Positions 1-8,204 of a DNA stretch of 38,241 bases are shown piece after piece. The notes below the pieces were generated by a model that saw nothing but the letters and a program-made list of their open reading frames with translations, was not told the DNA's origin and did no database searches. Where the stretch lies: contig JABGWD010000111.1 in NCBI GenBank assembly GCA_018645725.1, forward strand, positions 1 to 38,241, in the 5' to 3' direction. A program made the translations under genes and the position numbers. How positions within the stretch are numbered: the first letter of the stretch is position 1; every line of letters starts with the position of its first letter. Origin of the DNA: Opitutia bacterium (GTDB lineage: Bacteria; Verrucomicrobiota; Verrucomicrobiia; Opitutales; Seribacteraceae).

Positions 1-3000
1 AGGCGGCTTCCCTTCGGACCTGACTGTCTTTGTCCTCGAGCAGCCTTATGATTCCATTTGCCAGTTCCGGATCTTGACTCAGGGATTGCGCTCCAACCCT
101 AAGCGCATTGCGCCTGACCCCTTGGTGTTGATCTTTGAAGCCGGACAAAACGTCTTTTTTGATGAGTAAGCCAAGATCAGCCAGGGCGCTCAACGCCTGG
201 ACCCTGGCAGCGGCGCTTCCTCCGCGGGAGACGGTTCGTCTGAGCGGAGCTTCCGCGCTCTTGCGCTCCTTTTCGCTTAACCAGGTGAGCATCATGTGCG
301 CGGTGTCGCGTTGCCATGCGTTTGGAGAGTCGACCGCCTCGGCCAGTTGCTCGGCGTTCATTCCGGAAAGTTTCCTGACCGGGTGCAGCGTGCGCTCTTC
401 GGGCCAAACCCTGTAAATTCTCCCCTGATCATGCCCCGCTCTTAGTCTGCCATCCTCGATCATTTCTTTCGTGAGCTGCTTGTCTATCCATTGAGGGTGC
501 TCAATGACGAGCCGGTACATGTCCGCAACGTAGAGCGCTCCGTCGGGCCCGTTCCTGATCGCCGTTGGGCGGAACCACGAGTCCTTGCTTCGCAGGAATT
601 CGATCCTTGATTCGTCTTTGGCTCTGGATGTTTTCATCCGGACGCCATTCCATTCAATGACTTCGCGGTGGATGCAGTTGTGCACGGGGCAGGAGAAGTA
701 AACCGAAGGCTTTACGATCCCCTCGAACAATGAACCTCTGTAAAAAGTATAGCCACAACCGGAGGTCAGCTTGCCCGGTGAACCGGCCGGGGGAGGCCTG
801 TATCCACTCCAGTGACTCAGGACCTGGCTGGCCGGATAAAGATCGATCACGCCTGTGATGGGGTTTCTGGAATTCGGTTGAGAGACCAAGGTATTCTTGC
901 GGATATAGTGGTCTTCCAAAATGATCTGCCAGGCATTGGAATTGTTTCCGGCGACCCAGTTCCCCCAGTCATCCCGATTCCTGCCATGCTGGGTCCTGCC
1001 GGTGGCTCTTTCAAGTTCCCCGGTATCGGGCCGAATTCTGAGATCGGATCCACCAAGGGCCAATTGTTTGCCGGTGATCTTGGATCTGATCGTTCCTCCG
1101 CTGTCTCCGTTGCCAACGTAGATCCAACCGTCCAGTCCCCAGACAAGCCCGTTCACCCGGTGCTGTTCGTTCCCCCGACCGAACCCCTCGTAGAGAATTC
1201 TTTTTTCGTCCGCAATGCCGTCACCGCTCTGGTCACGCATGAACCAAATGATCGGAGGAGCGACAACCAAGGCGCCGTCCCGCCAGGGGAGGACCGTGTT
1301 GGCCGTTTCGAGACCTTCGGCAAACACCACCCTCTTGTCATACTCCCCATCCCCATCGGTATCCGAGACGGTGGCGACGCGTCCTCCGGGTTTTCCTTTG
1401 TTGTCGATGCCAAGCGGATAGTCCGCCATCTCGGCAACCCACATTTTCCCGTCCGGTCCCCATGCAACGTCGACGGGGTCCATGACGAGTGGCTCGGAGG
1501 CAACCAAATCGACCCTGAAGCCAGGCCTTGTTTCAATCGATTGCAATGAAGCTTTGGGCTTTTTCGGGCGTTGAGCATGATCTCCCAAGATATCGGAAAA
1601 GGATCTTTGGTCGATGTGATGAGGAAGGGTTTGTCCGGTGTCTTCATTCTGCCAATAGAGATTCCCCCGCTTGATCCAGGCACCGTTATTCGTTCCGTCG
1701 CTCCTGACGATCGGGGGGAGAACTTGTCTCTCTCTGGGGTGGTTCTCGCCGGTTGCGGAATTCTTCCGCTTGCCTCCGATGCCTTGTAGGCTCCATCCTT
1801 CCTTGAAAGACTTGAAAATCCAGGTTCCGTAGCTTTCGGAATTCGAAAAGATAACGTCCTCAAAGCCGTCCTGGTCGATGTCCGCGAAACGAAGACCTGC
1901 ATCTTTCCCTTCCAAGGTGACGATTGAGGTGCCCTTGGGGAGAGAGAAGGGCAACAACTCCCAGCCGTTTTTCTTGAGCTGGTAAACTTCCGACCGGGTC
2001 GGACTGCCCACGATCAGTTCACAGGTTCCGTCCCGGTCAATGTCTCTGAACCTGACTCCCGCATCCTTGCCATCCGTATGGGATGCAACCTTTTCAAGCC
2101 CTTTGGTGAGGGCAGCTTCTTTAATCCATGAATTTTTTTGGAAGGACCAGGCATGGTTTTGCCCCTTTTCATCGGTGCTGAATACAAAGGTTTTGAACGT
2201 TTTGTCATCAACGCCGAACCTCAGTCCGGAATGCATCTTTTCGGGGAATGAAATTTCTTTCCAGGAAGAATTTTCCGGGTTCCAAATCCGGCACATCCTG
2301 GTATCGGAATTCGCGATCAGAACGTCCATATACCCGTCGGCATTGATATCGAATATCCTGACGCCGTTGTCCTTCCCTTCCTTGTCCCTCAGGCTATGGC
2401 CAGCGAGCATGTTTGTCCTCATCAGGTCATGCATCTCCAGCATGGTGAGAAATTTGATTTTTCCACCATGGGTCTTGTCGGCATAGTCAACGACCTCAAC
2501 CATCTGTTCGCTCCGCATCCAAGATCCCGCATGGAAGCACAAAGAGACGGCTCCTTTCTTGGCGACCGTCGCGTCGAGTGCCGCCTTGAAGTCATCAATG
2601 GTGATCTGGTTTCCCCTCCCGTGCAGGACTTGCCCGGTATAATCGTTAGGATAAACGAAGGGCAGTTCCCAAATCTTGTTGCCCACCACGAAAGGGTAGG
2701 GGTAATTTTCGACGTAATTGACGAACCCGTTCATCAGGTATTTCGAAAACCTTTTCGGGCCTCCGAATTCCTTTGGGAAAAGTGATTTCTCAAGTTCTTT
2801 GTCCTCGGGGGTAAAGACAACGCCCACGCTTGTGCTCATTGAGACGAAGTTCCCCTCGGGACTTTTTGCGTTCATGATTTCAGCATAGGCTCTCGGGCTC
2901 GGGGTGTTTTGCCCGTCCATGCAGGGGAACCGAAACCCGATCGTCCGGCTGTTCGGGATTTTGGCAAGAAGATCGACGCACCGGTGAAAATCACTCACCG

Positions 3001-3403
3001 CCCGCTCAAACGCTCCCTTTTGCAACAAAGGGCATGGGTGAGTCGTGGTGTGCGCCTCCAGCGAGACTCCCTGCTTGAGGAACCATTGCATGTTGGGGTG
3101 TTCGGGGTCCGGCCGGTTGCAGGTAATGCTCACCGGGCCACGGCCATCGATTTCTTGAAGCCTGGAAAGGATCGGGCTCAGGTAGCTGCGAAAGCGTTGA
3201 CCGTCTCCGGACATATCGTCTATGGCCAATACCGCAACGGCCAGTACCTCCTTTTCCCCGATCCATTGCGGAGTGATCAATCTGGAGGATTGCCGGCTGA
3301 ATTGCCAAGGGTTGTTCGGCTCGTCGAGATGAACGATTCGATTTCCATCTCCTGCATAGGAGGTAGTAATCGCCAACCATACGCTTAGCGTCAGGATTTT
3401 CAT
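1..3403 (-). CDS. NodB deacetylase / FG-GAP / PVC-type dehydrogenase multidomain protein (partial, 3' end off window)
   Basis: An uninterrupted minus-strand frame runs from an ATG at 3403 to the left edge (1134 codons, no stop), so the C-terminus is missing. Residues 1-17 are a signal peptide. Residues about 45-330 resemble a NodB polysaccharide deacetylase: a LAIDDMSGDG strand, EAHTTTHPCP, GFRFPCMDG and a late SLCFHAGSWM motif near 285. Three FG-GAP/VCBS-type repeats follow near 336-365, 445-465 and 495-522, each with DxDxDG-like calcium loops. From about 620 the PVC-type membrane-bound dehydrogenase propeller begins (PGFRVDLVASEPLV, DVAWGPDGKMWVAEMADYP). The last 100 visible residues look like HEAT repeats. 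The known family usually ends with a CxxCH heme domain, which would lie beyond the window. Likely an exported carbohydrate-active and redox protein; the substrate is unknown. Deacetylase activity is inferred from the fold and was not checked residue by residue. Confidence 0.85.
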   Translation of the reverse strand, partial: MKILTLSVWLAITTSYAGDGNRIVHLDEPNNPWQFSRQSSRLITPQWIGEKEVLAVAVLAIDDMSGDGQRFRSYLSPILSRLQEIDGRGPVSITCNRPDPEHPNMQWFLKQGVSLEAHTTTHPCPLLQKGAFERAVSDFHRCVDLLAKIPNSRTIGFRFPCMDGQNTPSPRAYAEIMNAKSPEGNFVSMSTSVGVVFTPEDKELEKSLFPKEFGGPKRFSKYLMNGFVNYVENYPYPFVVGNKIWELPFVYPNDYTGQVLHGRGNQITIDDFKAALDATVAKKGAVSLCFHAGSWMRSEQMVEVVDYADKTHGGKIKFLTMLEMHDLMRTNMLAGHSLRDKEGKDNGVRIFDINADGYMDVLIANSDTRMCRIWNPENSSWKEISFPEKMHSGLRFGVDDKTFKTFVFSTDEKGQNHAWSFQKNSWIKEAALTKGLEKVASHTDGKDAGVRFRDIDRDGTCELIVGSPTRSEVYQLKKNGWELLPFSLPKGTSIVTLEGKDAGLRFADIDQDGFEDVIFSNSESYGTWIFKSFKEGWSLQGIGGKRKNSATGENHPRERQVLPPIVRSDGTNNGAWIKRGNLYWQNEDTGQTLPHHIDQRSFSDILGDHAQRPKKPKASLQSIETRPGFRVDLVASEPLVMDPVDVAWGPDGKMWVAEMADYPLGIDNKGKPGGRVATVSDTDGDGEYDKRVVFAEGLETANTVLPWRDGALVVAPPIIWFMRDQSGDGIADEKRILYEGFGRGNEQHRVNGLVWGLDGWIYVGNGDSGGTIRSKITGKQLALGGSDLRIRPDTGELERATGRTQHGRNRDDWGNWVAGNNSNAWQIILEDHYIRKNTLVSQPNSRNPITGVIDLYPASQVLSHWSGYRPPPAGSPGKLTSGCGYTFYRGSLFEGIVKPSVYFSCPVHNCIHREVIEWNGVRMKTSRAKDESRIEFLRSKDSWFRPTAIRNGPDGALYVADMYRLVIEHPQWIDKQLTKEMIEDGRLRAGHDQGRIYRVWPEERTLHPVRKLSGMNAEQLAEAVDSPNAWQRDTAHMMLTWLSEKERKSAEAPLRRTVSRGGSAAARVQALSALADLGLLIKKDVLSGFKDQHQGVRRNALRVGAQSLSQDPELANGIIRLLEDKDSQVRREAA

Positions 3404-3588
3404 GGACAAATGCATCGTGTCTTCGAATTCATTATCATATTCGTGGGCTCGAAGACTCAAGAAGCTAATCGCAGTGCCTCGAACTTTTTTTTGCGGTTTG
3501 AAAGAAAAGTCTTTCTTGCACATGATGCTTTCTTGAGTTCTTCTGTAGAGAGGTTTTGCCTTAAAATCATCCCAACCCATCCAAACTT
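3404..3588. other. divergent intergenic region
   Basis: 185 bp separate the divergent starts of the multidomain dehydrogenase gene and the ThuA gene. It must hold promoters for both directions. I see no clear dyad, no tRNA and no Shine-Dalgarno sequence in front of either ATG. Confidence 0.4.
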
Positions 3589-4347
3589 ATGAAACTACTG
3601 TTCATAGCTCTCGCTTTTGTCTTCCAACTTGCGGCCTTTGCCGATCATCATGGTAAGAAGCCTCTCAAGGCCCTGATGATAACCGGAGGGTGTTGCCATG
3701 ATTACAAGAACCAAAAAAACATCATAAGCGAGGGGATAAGCGAACGCGTCAAGACAAAGTGGGATATCTTTTTCGAGATGGATCAGGCCAAGAGCAAGGC
3801 CCACTTGAGCAAGAAAGGTTGGTCAGACGGTTTTGACTACATCGTGTACAATCATTGCTTTGCCCACGAGAAGGATGCTTCCTTTGTAAAATCCATCACC
3901 GACATACACAAGGCTGGCAAGCCTGCCCTCGCTTTGCATTGCGCCATGCATTCCTATCATTGGAGCATTCCTGCCGTGGGCGATAAAAAGAAGGCTTGGC
4001 CCGAAATGCTCGGAGCCAGCTCGAAGGGACATGGCCCGAAAGCCGCCATTACGGTTAAAAAGGTCAAGAAGCATGCTGACCACCCGATCGTGAAGGATCT
4101 GCCTGATGGTTGGTTGACGCCCGAGGGCGAGCTTTACAATGTCCAGAAAGTTTATGAGGGAACAACCGTTCTTGCCCACGGGGAAAATGGAAAGGCAAAG
4201 GAACCCCAAGCATGCGTATGGATCAACACCCATGGCAAGGGCCGTATTTTCTCTACCACGCTTGGCCACCATAATTCCACCATGTCGACCAAGGAATACC
4301 TTGATATGTTAGGTAATGCGGTCAAGTGGATTACAGCAAAGAAATAA
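3589..4347 (+). CDS. ThuA-domain secreted protein
   Basis: 252 residues. A signal peptide covers residues 1-18 (MKLLFIALAFVFQLAAFA). The rest is a single ThuA-like (trehalose-utilisation type, glutamine-amidotransferase-like fold) domain, seen from KALMITGGCCHDY, YNHCFAH, the ALHCAMHSYH region and the C-terminal GKGRIFSTTLGHH segment. ThuA proteins are common in Verrucomicrobiota and Planctomycetota beside PVC-type cytochromes and sugar oxidoreductases; their reaction is poorly defined (roles in keto-sugar metabolism have been proposed). Only 47 bp separate it from the pentaheme cytochrome downstream, so it probably heads a three-gene operon. Start chosen as the only ATG giving the signal peptide. 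Confidence 0.88.
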   Translation: MKLLFIALAFVFQLAAFADHHGKKPLKALMITGGCCHDYKNQKNIISEGISERVKTKWDIFFEMDQAKSKAHLSKKGWSDGFDYIVYNHCFAHEKDASFVKSITDIHKAGKPALALHCAMHSYHWSIPAVGDKKKAWPEMLGASSKGHGPKAAITVKKVKKHADHPIVKDLPDGWLTPEGELYNVQKVYEGTTVLAHGENGKAKEPQACVWINTHGKGRIFSTTLGHHNSTMSTKEYLDMLGNAVKWITAKK

Positions 4348-4394
4348 CCTGCAACTTGTTTCGACCTGAATAGGATTAGACCCCCGGCCCGGGA

Positions 4395-6698
4395 ATGAAG
4401 AGAGGGTCTTTTCGTCCAGCCTGTTGCTGTTTCATTCTTTGGCTTGCTCTGGTCTGCAAGCTTGATGCGGCACCCAAAGTCCATGGGATTGAGGGCACTC
4501 CTTCGCTCAGTCTGAAAGAGGCGGGTGAAGTCCTTGTCGGCGAGTTGCAGTGTTCGAATTGTCATGAAGGAGAGCGCGACGATCCTTTGGCAAGGAAGCG
4601 CGGTCCGAATTTGAGGGAGGTAGGACGCAGGCTCGATCCCGGTTACCTGCTCGAATTTCTTACCAACCCGCACGATGCGCACGGGGAGACCAAGATGCCC
4701 GACTTGATGGGTTCGATGAGTGCCGGGCAGCGCAAGGATTCGGCTTCGGCATTAAGTGCCTTCTTGCGCAGTCTGGGTAAGGAGAAGAGTTTTCCTCAAT
4801 GGGAAGAGCAGGGGAACTCAAAGAGGGGAAAGGTTCTTTTTGAGGAAGTGGGGTGCATGGCATGCCACGCGGCGCCATCCGAGGGTCCTGCCCGTGAAAG
4901 TGAGGCGGGCTTGGGTTCGCTTGTCCATGTAGCCGGAAAATACGACCGCCCGTCCTTGGCGGGTTTTCTCCATGAGCCTTTGCGTGTAAGGAAATCCGGT
5001 CGTATGCCTGACTTTCATCTGACGCGTTCGGAAGCCAACGACTTGGCCGAGTACCTCGTTCGGGGAAGGCAGGCAAAAATCGATCCACCCAAGATTGTGG
5101 CCGAAAAGATAGAGAAGGGCAGGGTGTTGTTTGGGCAACTGAACTGCGTGGCTTGCCATTCGCTTGAGGGTATGCCCGCGAGTAAGCCCGCTTTGCCGAT
5201 GAAGAACCTCCGTAAGGATCGTGGTTGCTTGTCCGAAAAACCGCAGGGCGTTCCGGACTACGGGCTTTCTGGATTTCAGAGGAAAGCGATTGGGCAGGCC
5301 TTGGCGGAGGGCCCAGAAAGCTATCCGCCCGAGAGGATGATCAAGCGAGCCTTGACCGCTTTCAATTGCATTGCTTGCCATGAGCGTGATGATTATGGCG
5401 GTCCGTCGGTCAAGTTGAAGTCGTCCATGAAAAGTTCCCAGGAAGGATTGGGAGATCATGGCAGGTTTCCTCCCTCGCTAAGCTTGGTAGGGGCGAAGCT
5501 GAAGCCCGGCTGGATTAACAAGGTGATGTTCGACGGAGATTCCGCCCGTCCTTACGTGCATACCCGAATGCCAAGTTTCGGGGAGCAAAACTTGGGCTTT
5601 CTACCTGCCTTGTTCAGCCAAGTTGATCAACTTCCCGAGGTGAAATTTCCAGAGATCCCGCGCAAGAAAAGAGGGGAAATGAGGAGTGCCGGACACAAGC
5701 TGGTCGGGGACAAGGGATTGAATTGCGTGGCTTGTCACGTCTTTAACGGGAAGGTCGCAGGTGGATTCAAGGGGCTCGACCTGCTTGCTTCCTATGATAG
5801 GCTGAACCCGGATTGGTTTGTTCCCTTCATGCTCAACCCGGCAAAGTTTCGACCCGGTATTGTCATGCCGATTTACTGGTCTAATGGGAAAGGGGCTCAT
5901 GAAGATATCCTTGATGGTAATGCCTCCGCTCAGCTTCATGCCATTTGGCATTATTTGTCCTATGGACAGGGAGCCCCGACTCCGTCCGGTATTGGAAACC
6001 CGGGGACGAACCTTGAGGTTGCGGACCGGGCCCGTGTTTATCGTGGGCGTAGCCGGGTAGCCGGTTACCGCGGGATCTCCGTCGGTTTCCCCGAAGGGAT
6101 CCACTATGCCTTCAATGCCGAGACGGGAGCTCTCTCGGCTCTTTGGAAAGGCGAATTTGTCAGTGTCGGGTGGGGAGGGCAAGGAGCGGGAAACTTCAAC
6201 CCCCGATCCCGATCCGTCCAGCTTTCCCAAGACTTTGCTTTTCAGCCCGTGAACCAAAGGGGGAAGCCTTGGCCAATCCTGCCGAAGATGACCAAGGAGA
6301 ACCCGGTCAATCCTGACCCGCTCTACCCGAAAAACTTGGGATATAGGTTCCGTGGATATTCGCTCGATGATCACGGAGTCCCGACTTTTTCCTATGAGTT
6401 CGGGGAGCTTGCGGTTGAGGATTTCTCGCGACCCCAAACCCGTGCCGAAGTTCATCTGCTCAGAAGAACTCTCCGGATAACGAGCCCTGCCCAGGACAGT
6501 GTTCTTTTTCGAGCCTTGGTCGGGAAAATAGAAAGAGAGAAGGAGGGCATCTTCGCGACTCCTGAACTTCGCTTGAAAATTCTCGATGGACAACCCCGTT
6601 TGAGGGAAGGACGGGAAGGGAACGTGGAACTAATCATCGAGCTTTCCCTGAAGAAAGGAAAATCCGAATTCGTCTTTGACTATGAAGCCCTGCGCTAA
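4395..6698 (+). CDS. pentaheme c-type cytochrome, secreted
   Basis: 767 residues with an N-terminal signal peptide ending near residue 26. Five CxxCH heme c sites are visible: C53-H57 (CSNCH), C154-H158 (CMACH), C251-H255 (CVACH), C325-H329 (CIACH) and C444-H448 (CVACH). The first four hemes sit in small cytochrome-c-like modules, several with MPD/MPSF segments that could supply axial methionines. Residues about 540-767 carry no heme and look like a beta-rich domain (GFPEGIHYAFNAETG, RFRGYSLDDHGVPTFSYEF). Similar fusions occur with PVC-type propeller dehydrogenases. The next gene, a sugar-dehydrogenase-like propeller, overlaps its 3' end, so this cytochrome is the likely electron acceptor of that enzyme in the periplasm. 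Physical complex formation is inference. Confidence 0.88.
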   Translation: MKRGSFRPACCCFILWLALVCKLDAAPKVHGIEGTPSLSLKEAGEVLVGELQCSNCHEGERDDPLARKRGPNLREVGRRLDPGYLLEFLTNPHDAHGETKMPDLMGSMSAGQRKDSASALSAFLRSLGKEKSFPQWEEQGNSKRGKVLFEEVGCMACHAAPSEGPARESEAGLGSLVHVAGKYDRPSLAGFLHEPLRVRKSGRMPDFHLTRSEANDLAEYLVRGRQAKIDPPKIVAEKIEKGRVLFGQLNCVACHSLEGMPASKPALPMKNLRKDRGCLSEKPQGVPDYGLSGFQRKAIGQALAEGPESYPPERMIKRALTAFNCIACHERDDYGGPSVKLKSSMKSSQEGLGDHGRFPPSLSLVGAKLKPGWINKVMFDGDSARPYVHTRMPSFGEQNLGFLPALFSQVDQLPEVKFPEIPRKKRGEMRSAGHKLVGDKGLNCVACHVFNGKVAGGFKGLDLLASYDRLNPDWFVPFMLNPAKFRPGIVMPIYWSNGKGAHEDILDGNASAQLHAIWHYLSYGQGAPTPSGIGNPGTNLEVADRARVYRGRSRVAGYRGISVGFPEGIHYAFNAETGALSALWKGEFVSVGWGGQGAGNFNPRSRSVQLSQDFAFQPVNQRGKPWPILPKMTKENPVNPDPLYPKNLGYRFRGYSLDDHGVPTFSYEFGELAVEDFSRPQTRAEVHLLRRTLRITSPAQDSVLFRALVGKIEREKEGIFATPELRLKILDGQPRLREGREGNVELIIELSLKKGKSEFVFDYEALR

Positions 6699-8166
6699 AA
6701 TTCTCTTGTGCCTCTTCCCTTTCCTTTCTCCGGTCTGGGGCGAAGAGGTTGGGGAGTGGTGGGGGACCGCCGAGCGGGAGCGAGCTTACTACCGTATAAC
6801 CGAAATCCCTATCCCCAAGGACTTGGTTATAGAGTCGGGTGCCTTCGTGACCTTGCCCGACGGCAGGATCGCTATAGGCACCCGGAGGGGTGACGTTTTT
6901 CTTTCATCGGGAATCGACCGGAGAAAACCAAGGCCGACATTCGAGCTTTTTGCATCGGGCCTGGATGAGATCTTCGGGCTGGCTTACAAAGATGACGCTT
7001 TTTACGTTACTCATAGTTGCGAGCTTACCCGGGTGACGGACCGGAACGGGGATGGGCGGGCGGACAAGTTCGAGACCATTTCCGATGGTTGGGGGTACGG
7101 AAATTACCATGAGTATGCCTTCGGTTCGAAATTCGACCCCAAGGGTAACCTTTACGTCGCCCTCGGTCTTTCCAATTCCTATCACTCCCGAGCCCTGTTC
7201 CGGGGCTGGGCGATGAAGATTACGCCGGACGGAAAAACCATTCCGATTGCCAGCGGATTGAGAAGTCCGGGAGGGATCGGGCCAAACGAGCACGGGGCTC
7301 TTTTTTACATCGAGAGCCAAGGTCCGTGGAACTCCTCCTGCAGCCTTAAATTCTTGAAGGAGGGAGGATTCATGGGGCATCCGGTTAGCTTTAACTGGTA
7401 CGAGTACGCCAAGAATCTCAAGGGCCCGCCAAAGAATCCCGAGTCTGGAGGACGCATCGTTACGGAGAAGAAGAAAGTCAAGGAACTGGTTCCTTATGCG
7501 GTGATCTTCCCTTATATCCGGATGGGACGCTCGATCAGTGGGTTCGTGGTCAACCGGACGAAGGGAAAGTTCGGCCCGTTCGAGAATCAGATCTTCATCG
7601 GCGACTATACCCAGTCGATCGTTATGCGAGCCACGACCGAAAAAATCAACGGCGTCTGGCAGGGTGCTTGTTATCCTTTCCGCGAAGGGTTTTCCACGGG
7701 CATTCTCAACCTCCAGTTTACCCCGGAAGGCAATCTTCTCTCGGGCGGGACCAACCGTGGTTGGCCGGTCCGCGGAAGGAAATCCTTTGCTCTTGAGAGG
7801 ATCGATTGGACGGGGAAGATGCCTTTTGAAATCAAGCAAGTTTCGATTACCCCGGAAGGATTCTCCATAGCCTTCACCAAACCCGTAAATCGCAGCTCGG
7901 GAAAGGATCCGAAAAATTACCGGTTGTCGACCTTCACGCATATTTACCACGGTGGGTACGGCGGGCCGGAGGTCGATCAGACTGCCCCGGTCATCAAGAG
8001 CGTGACTTTGTCCAAGGATGGTAAGCTGGCGAATTTAAAGGTTTCCGATGTTGTAGCCGGACACGTTTATGAGTTTGACCTCAACGCATTGAGAGACCTT
8101 GAGGAAGATTCTCTTTTGCATCGTCATGCTTACTACACCGTGAACGAAATACCCGGTGGCAAGTAA
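6682..8166 (+). CDS. secreted glucose/sorbosone-dehydrogenase-like beta-propeller protein
   Basis: 494 residues from ATG 6682, which overlaps the 3' end of the cytochrome gene by 17 bp. A TTG two codons upstream (6676) is possible, but the ATG gives a clean signal peptide ending near PVWG. The body resembles the PVC-type soluble dehydrogenase propeller: TEIPIPKDLVIESGAFVTLPDGRIAIGTRRGDV, DEIFGLAYKDDAFYV, DRNGDGRADKFETISDGW, NLYVALG and SGLRSPGGIGPNEHG. There is no CxxCH of its own, which fits a division of labour with the overlapping pentaheme cytochrome. The cofactor cannot be told from sequence alone; related soluble glucose dehydrogenases use PQQ. Substrate unknown; a sugar or polyol is likely. 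Confidence 0.8.
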   Translation: MKPCAKILLCLFPFLSPVWGEEVGEWWGTAERERAYYRITEIPIPKDLVIESGAFVTLPDGRIAIGTRRGDVFLSSGIDRRKPRPTFELFASGLDEIFGLAYKDDAFYVTHSCELTRVTDRNGDGRADKFETISDGWGYGNYHEYAFGSKFDPKGNLYVALGLSNSYHSRALFRGWAMKITPDGKTIPIASGLRSPGGIGPNEHGALFYIESQGPWNSSCSLKFLKEGGFMGHPVSFNWYEYAKNLKGPPKNPESGGRIVTEKKKVKELVPYAVIFPYIRMGRSISGFVVNRTKGKFGPFENQIFIGDYTQSIVMRATTEKINGVWQGACYPFREGFSTGILNLQFTPEGNLLSGGTNRGWPVRGRKSFALERIDWTGKMPFEIKQVSITPEGFSIAFTKPVNRSSGKDPKNYRLSTFTHIYHGGYGGPEVDQTAPVIKSVTLSKDGKLANLKVSDVVAGHVYEFDLNALRDLEEDSLLHRHAYYTVNEIPGGK

Positions 8167-8204
8167 CTGACCCGGGTGGGATTCGAAAGGATTTCTTGGC
8201 CTGT

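Noticed and set aside
812-1902. Plus- and minus-strand open frames of about 245-250 codons
   Set aside because: They are in other frames of the large multidomain dehydrogenase gene, whose continuous frame carries the family motifs across the same region.
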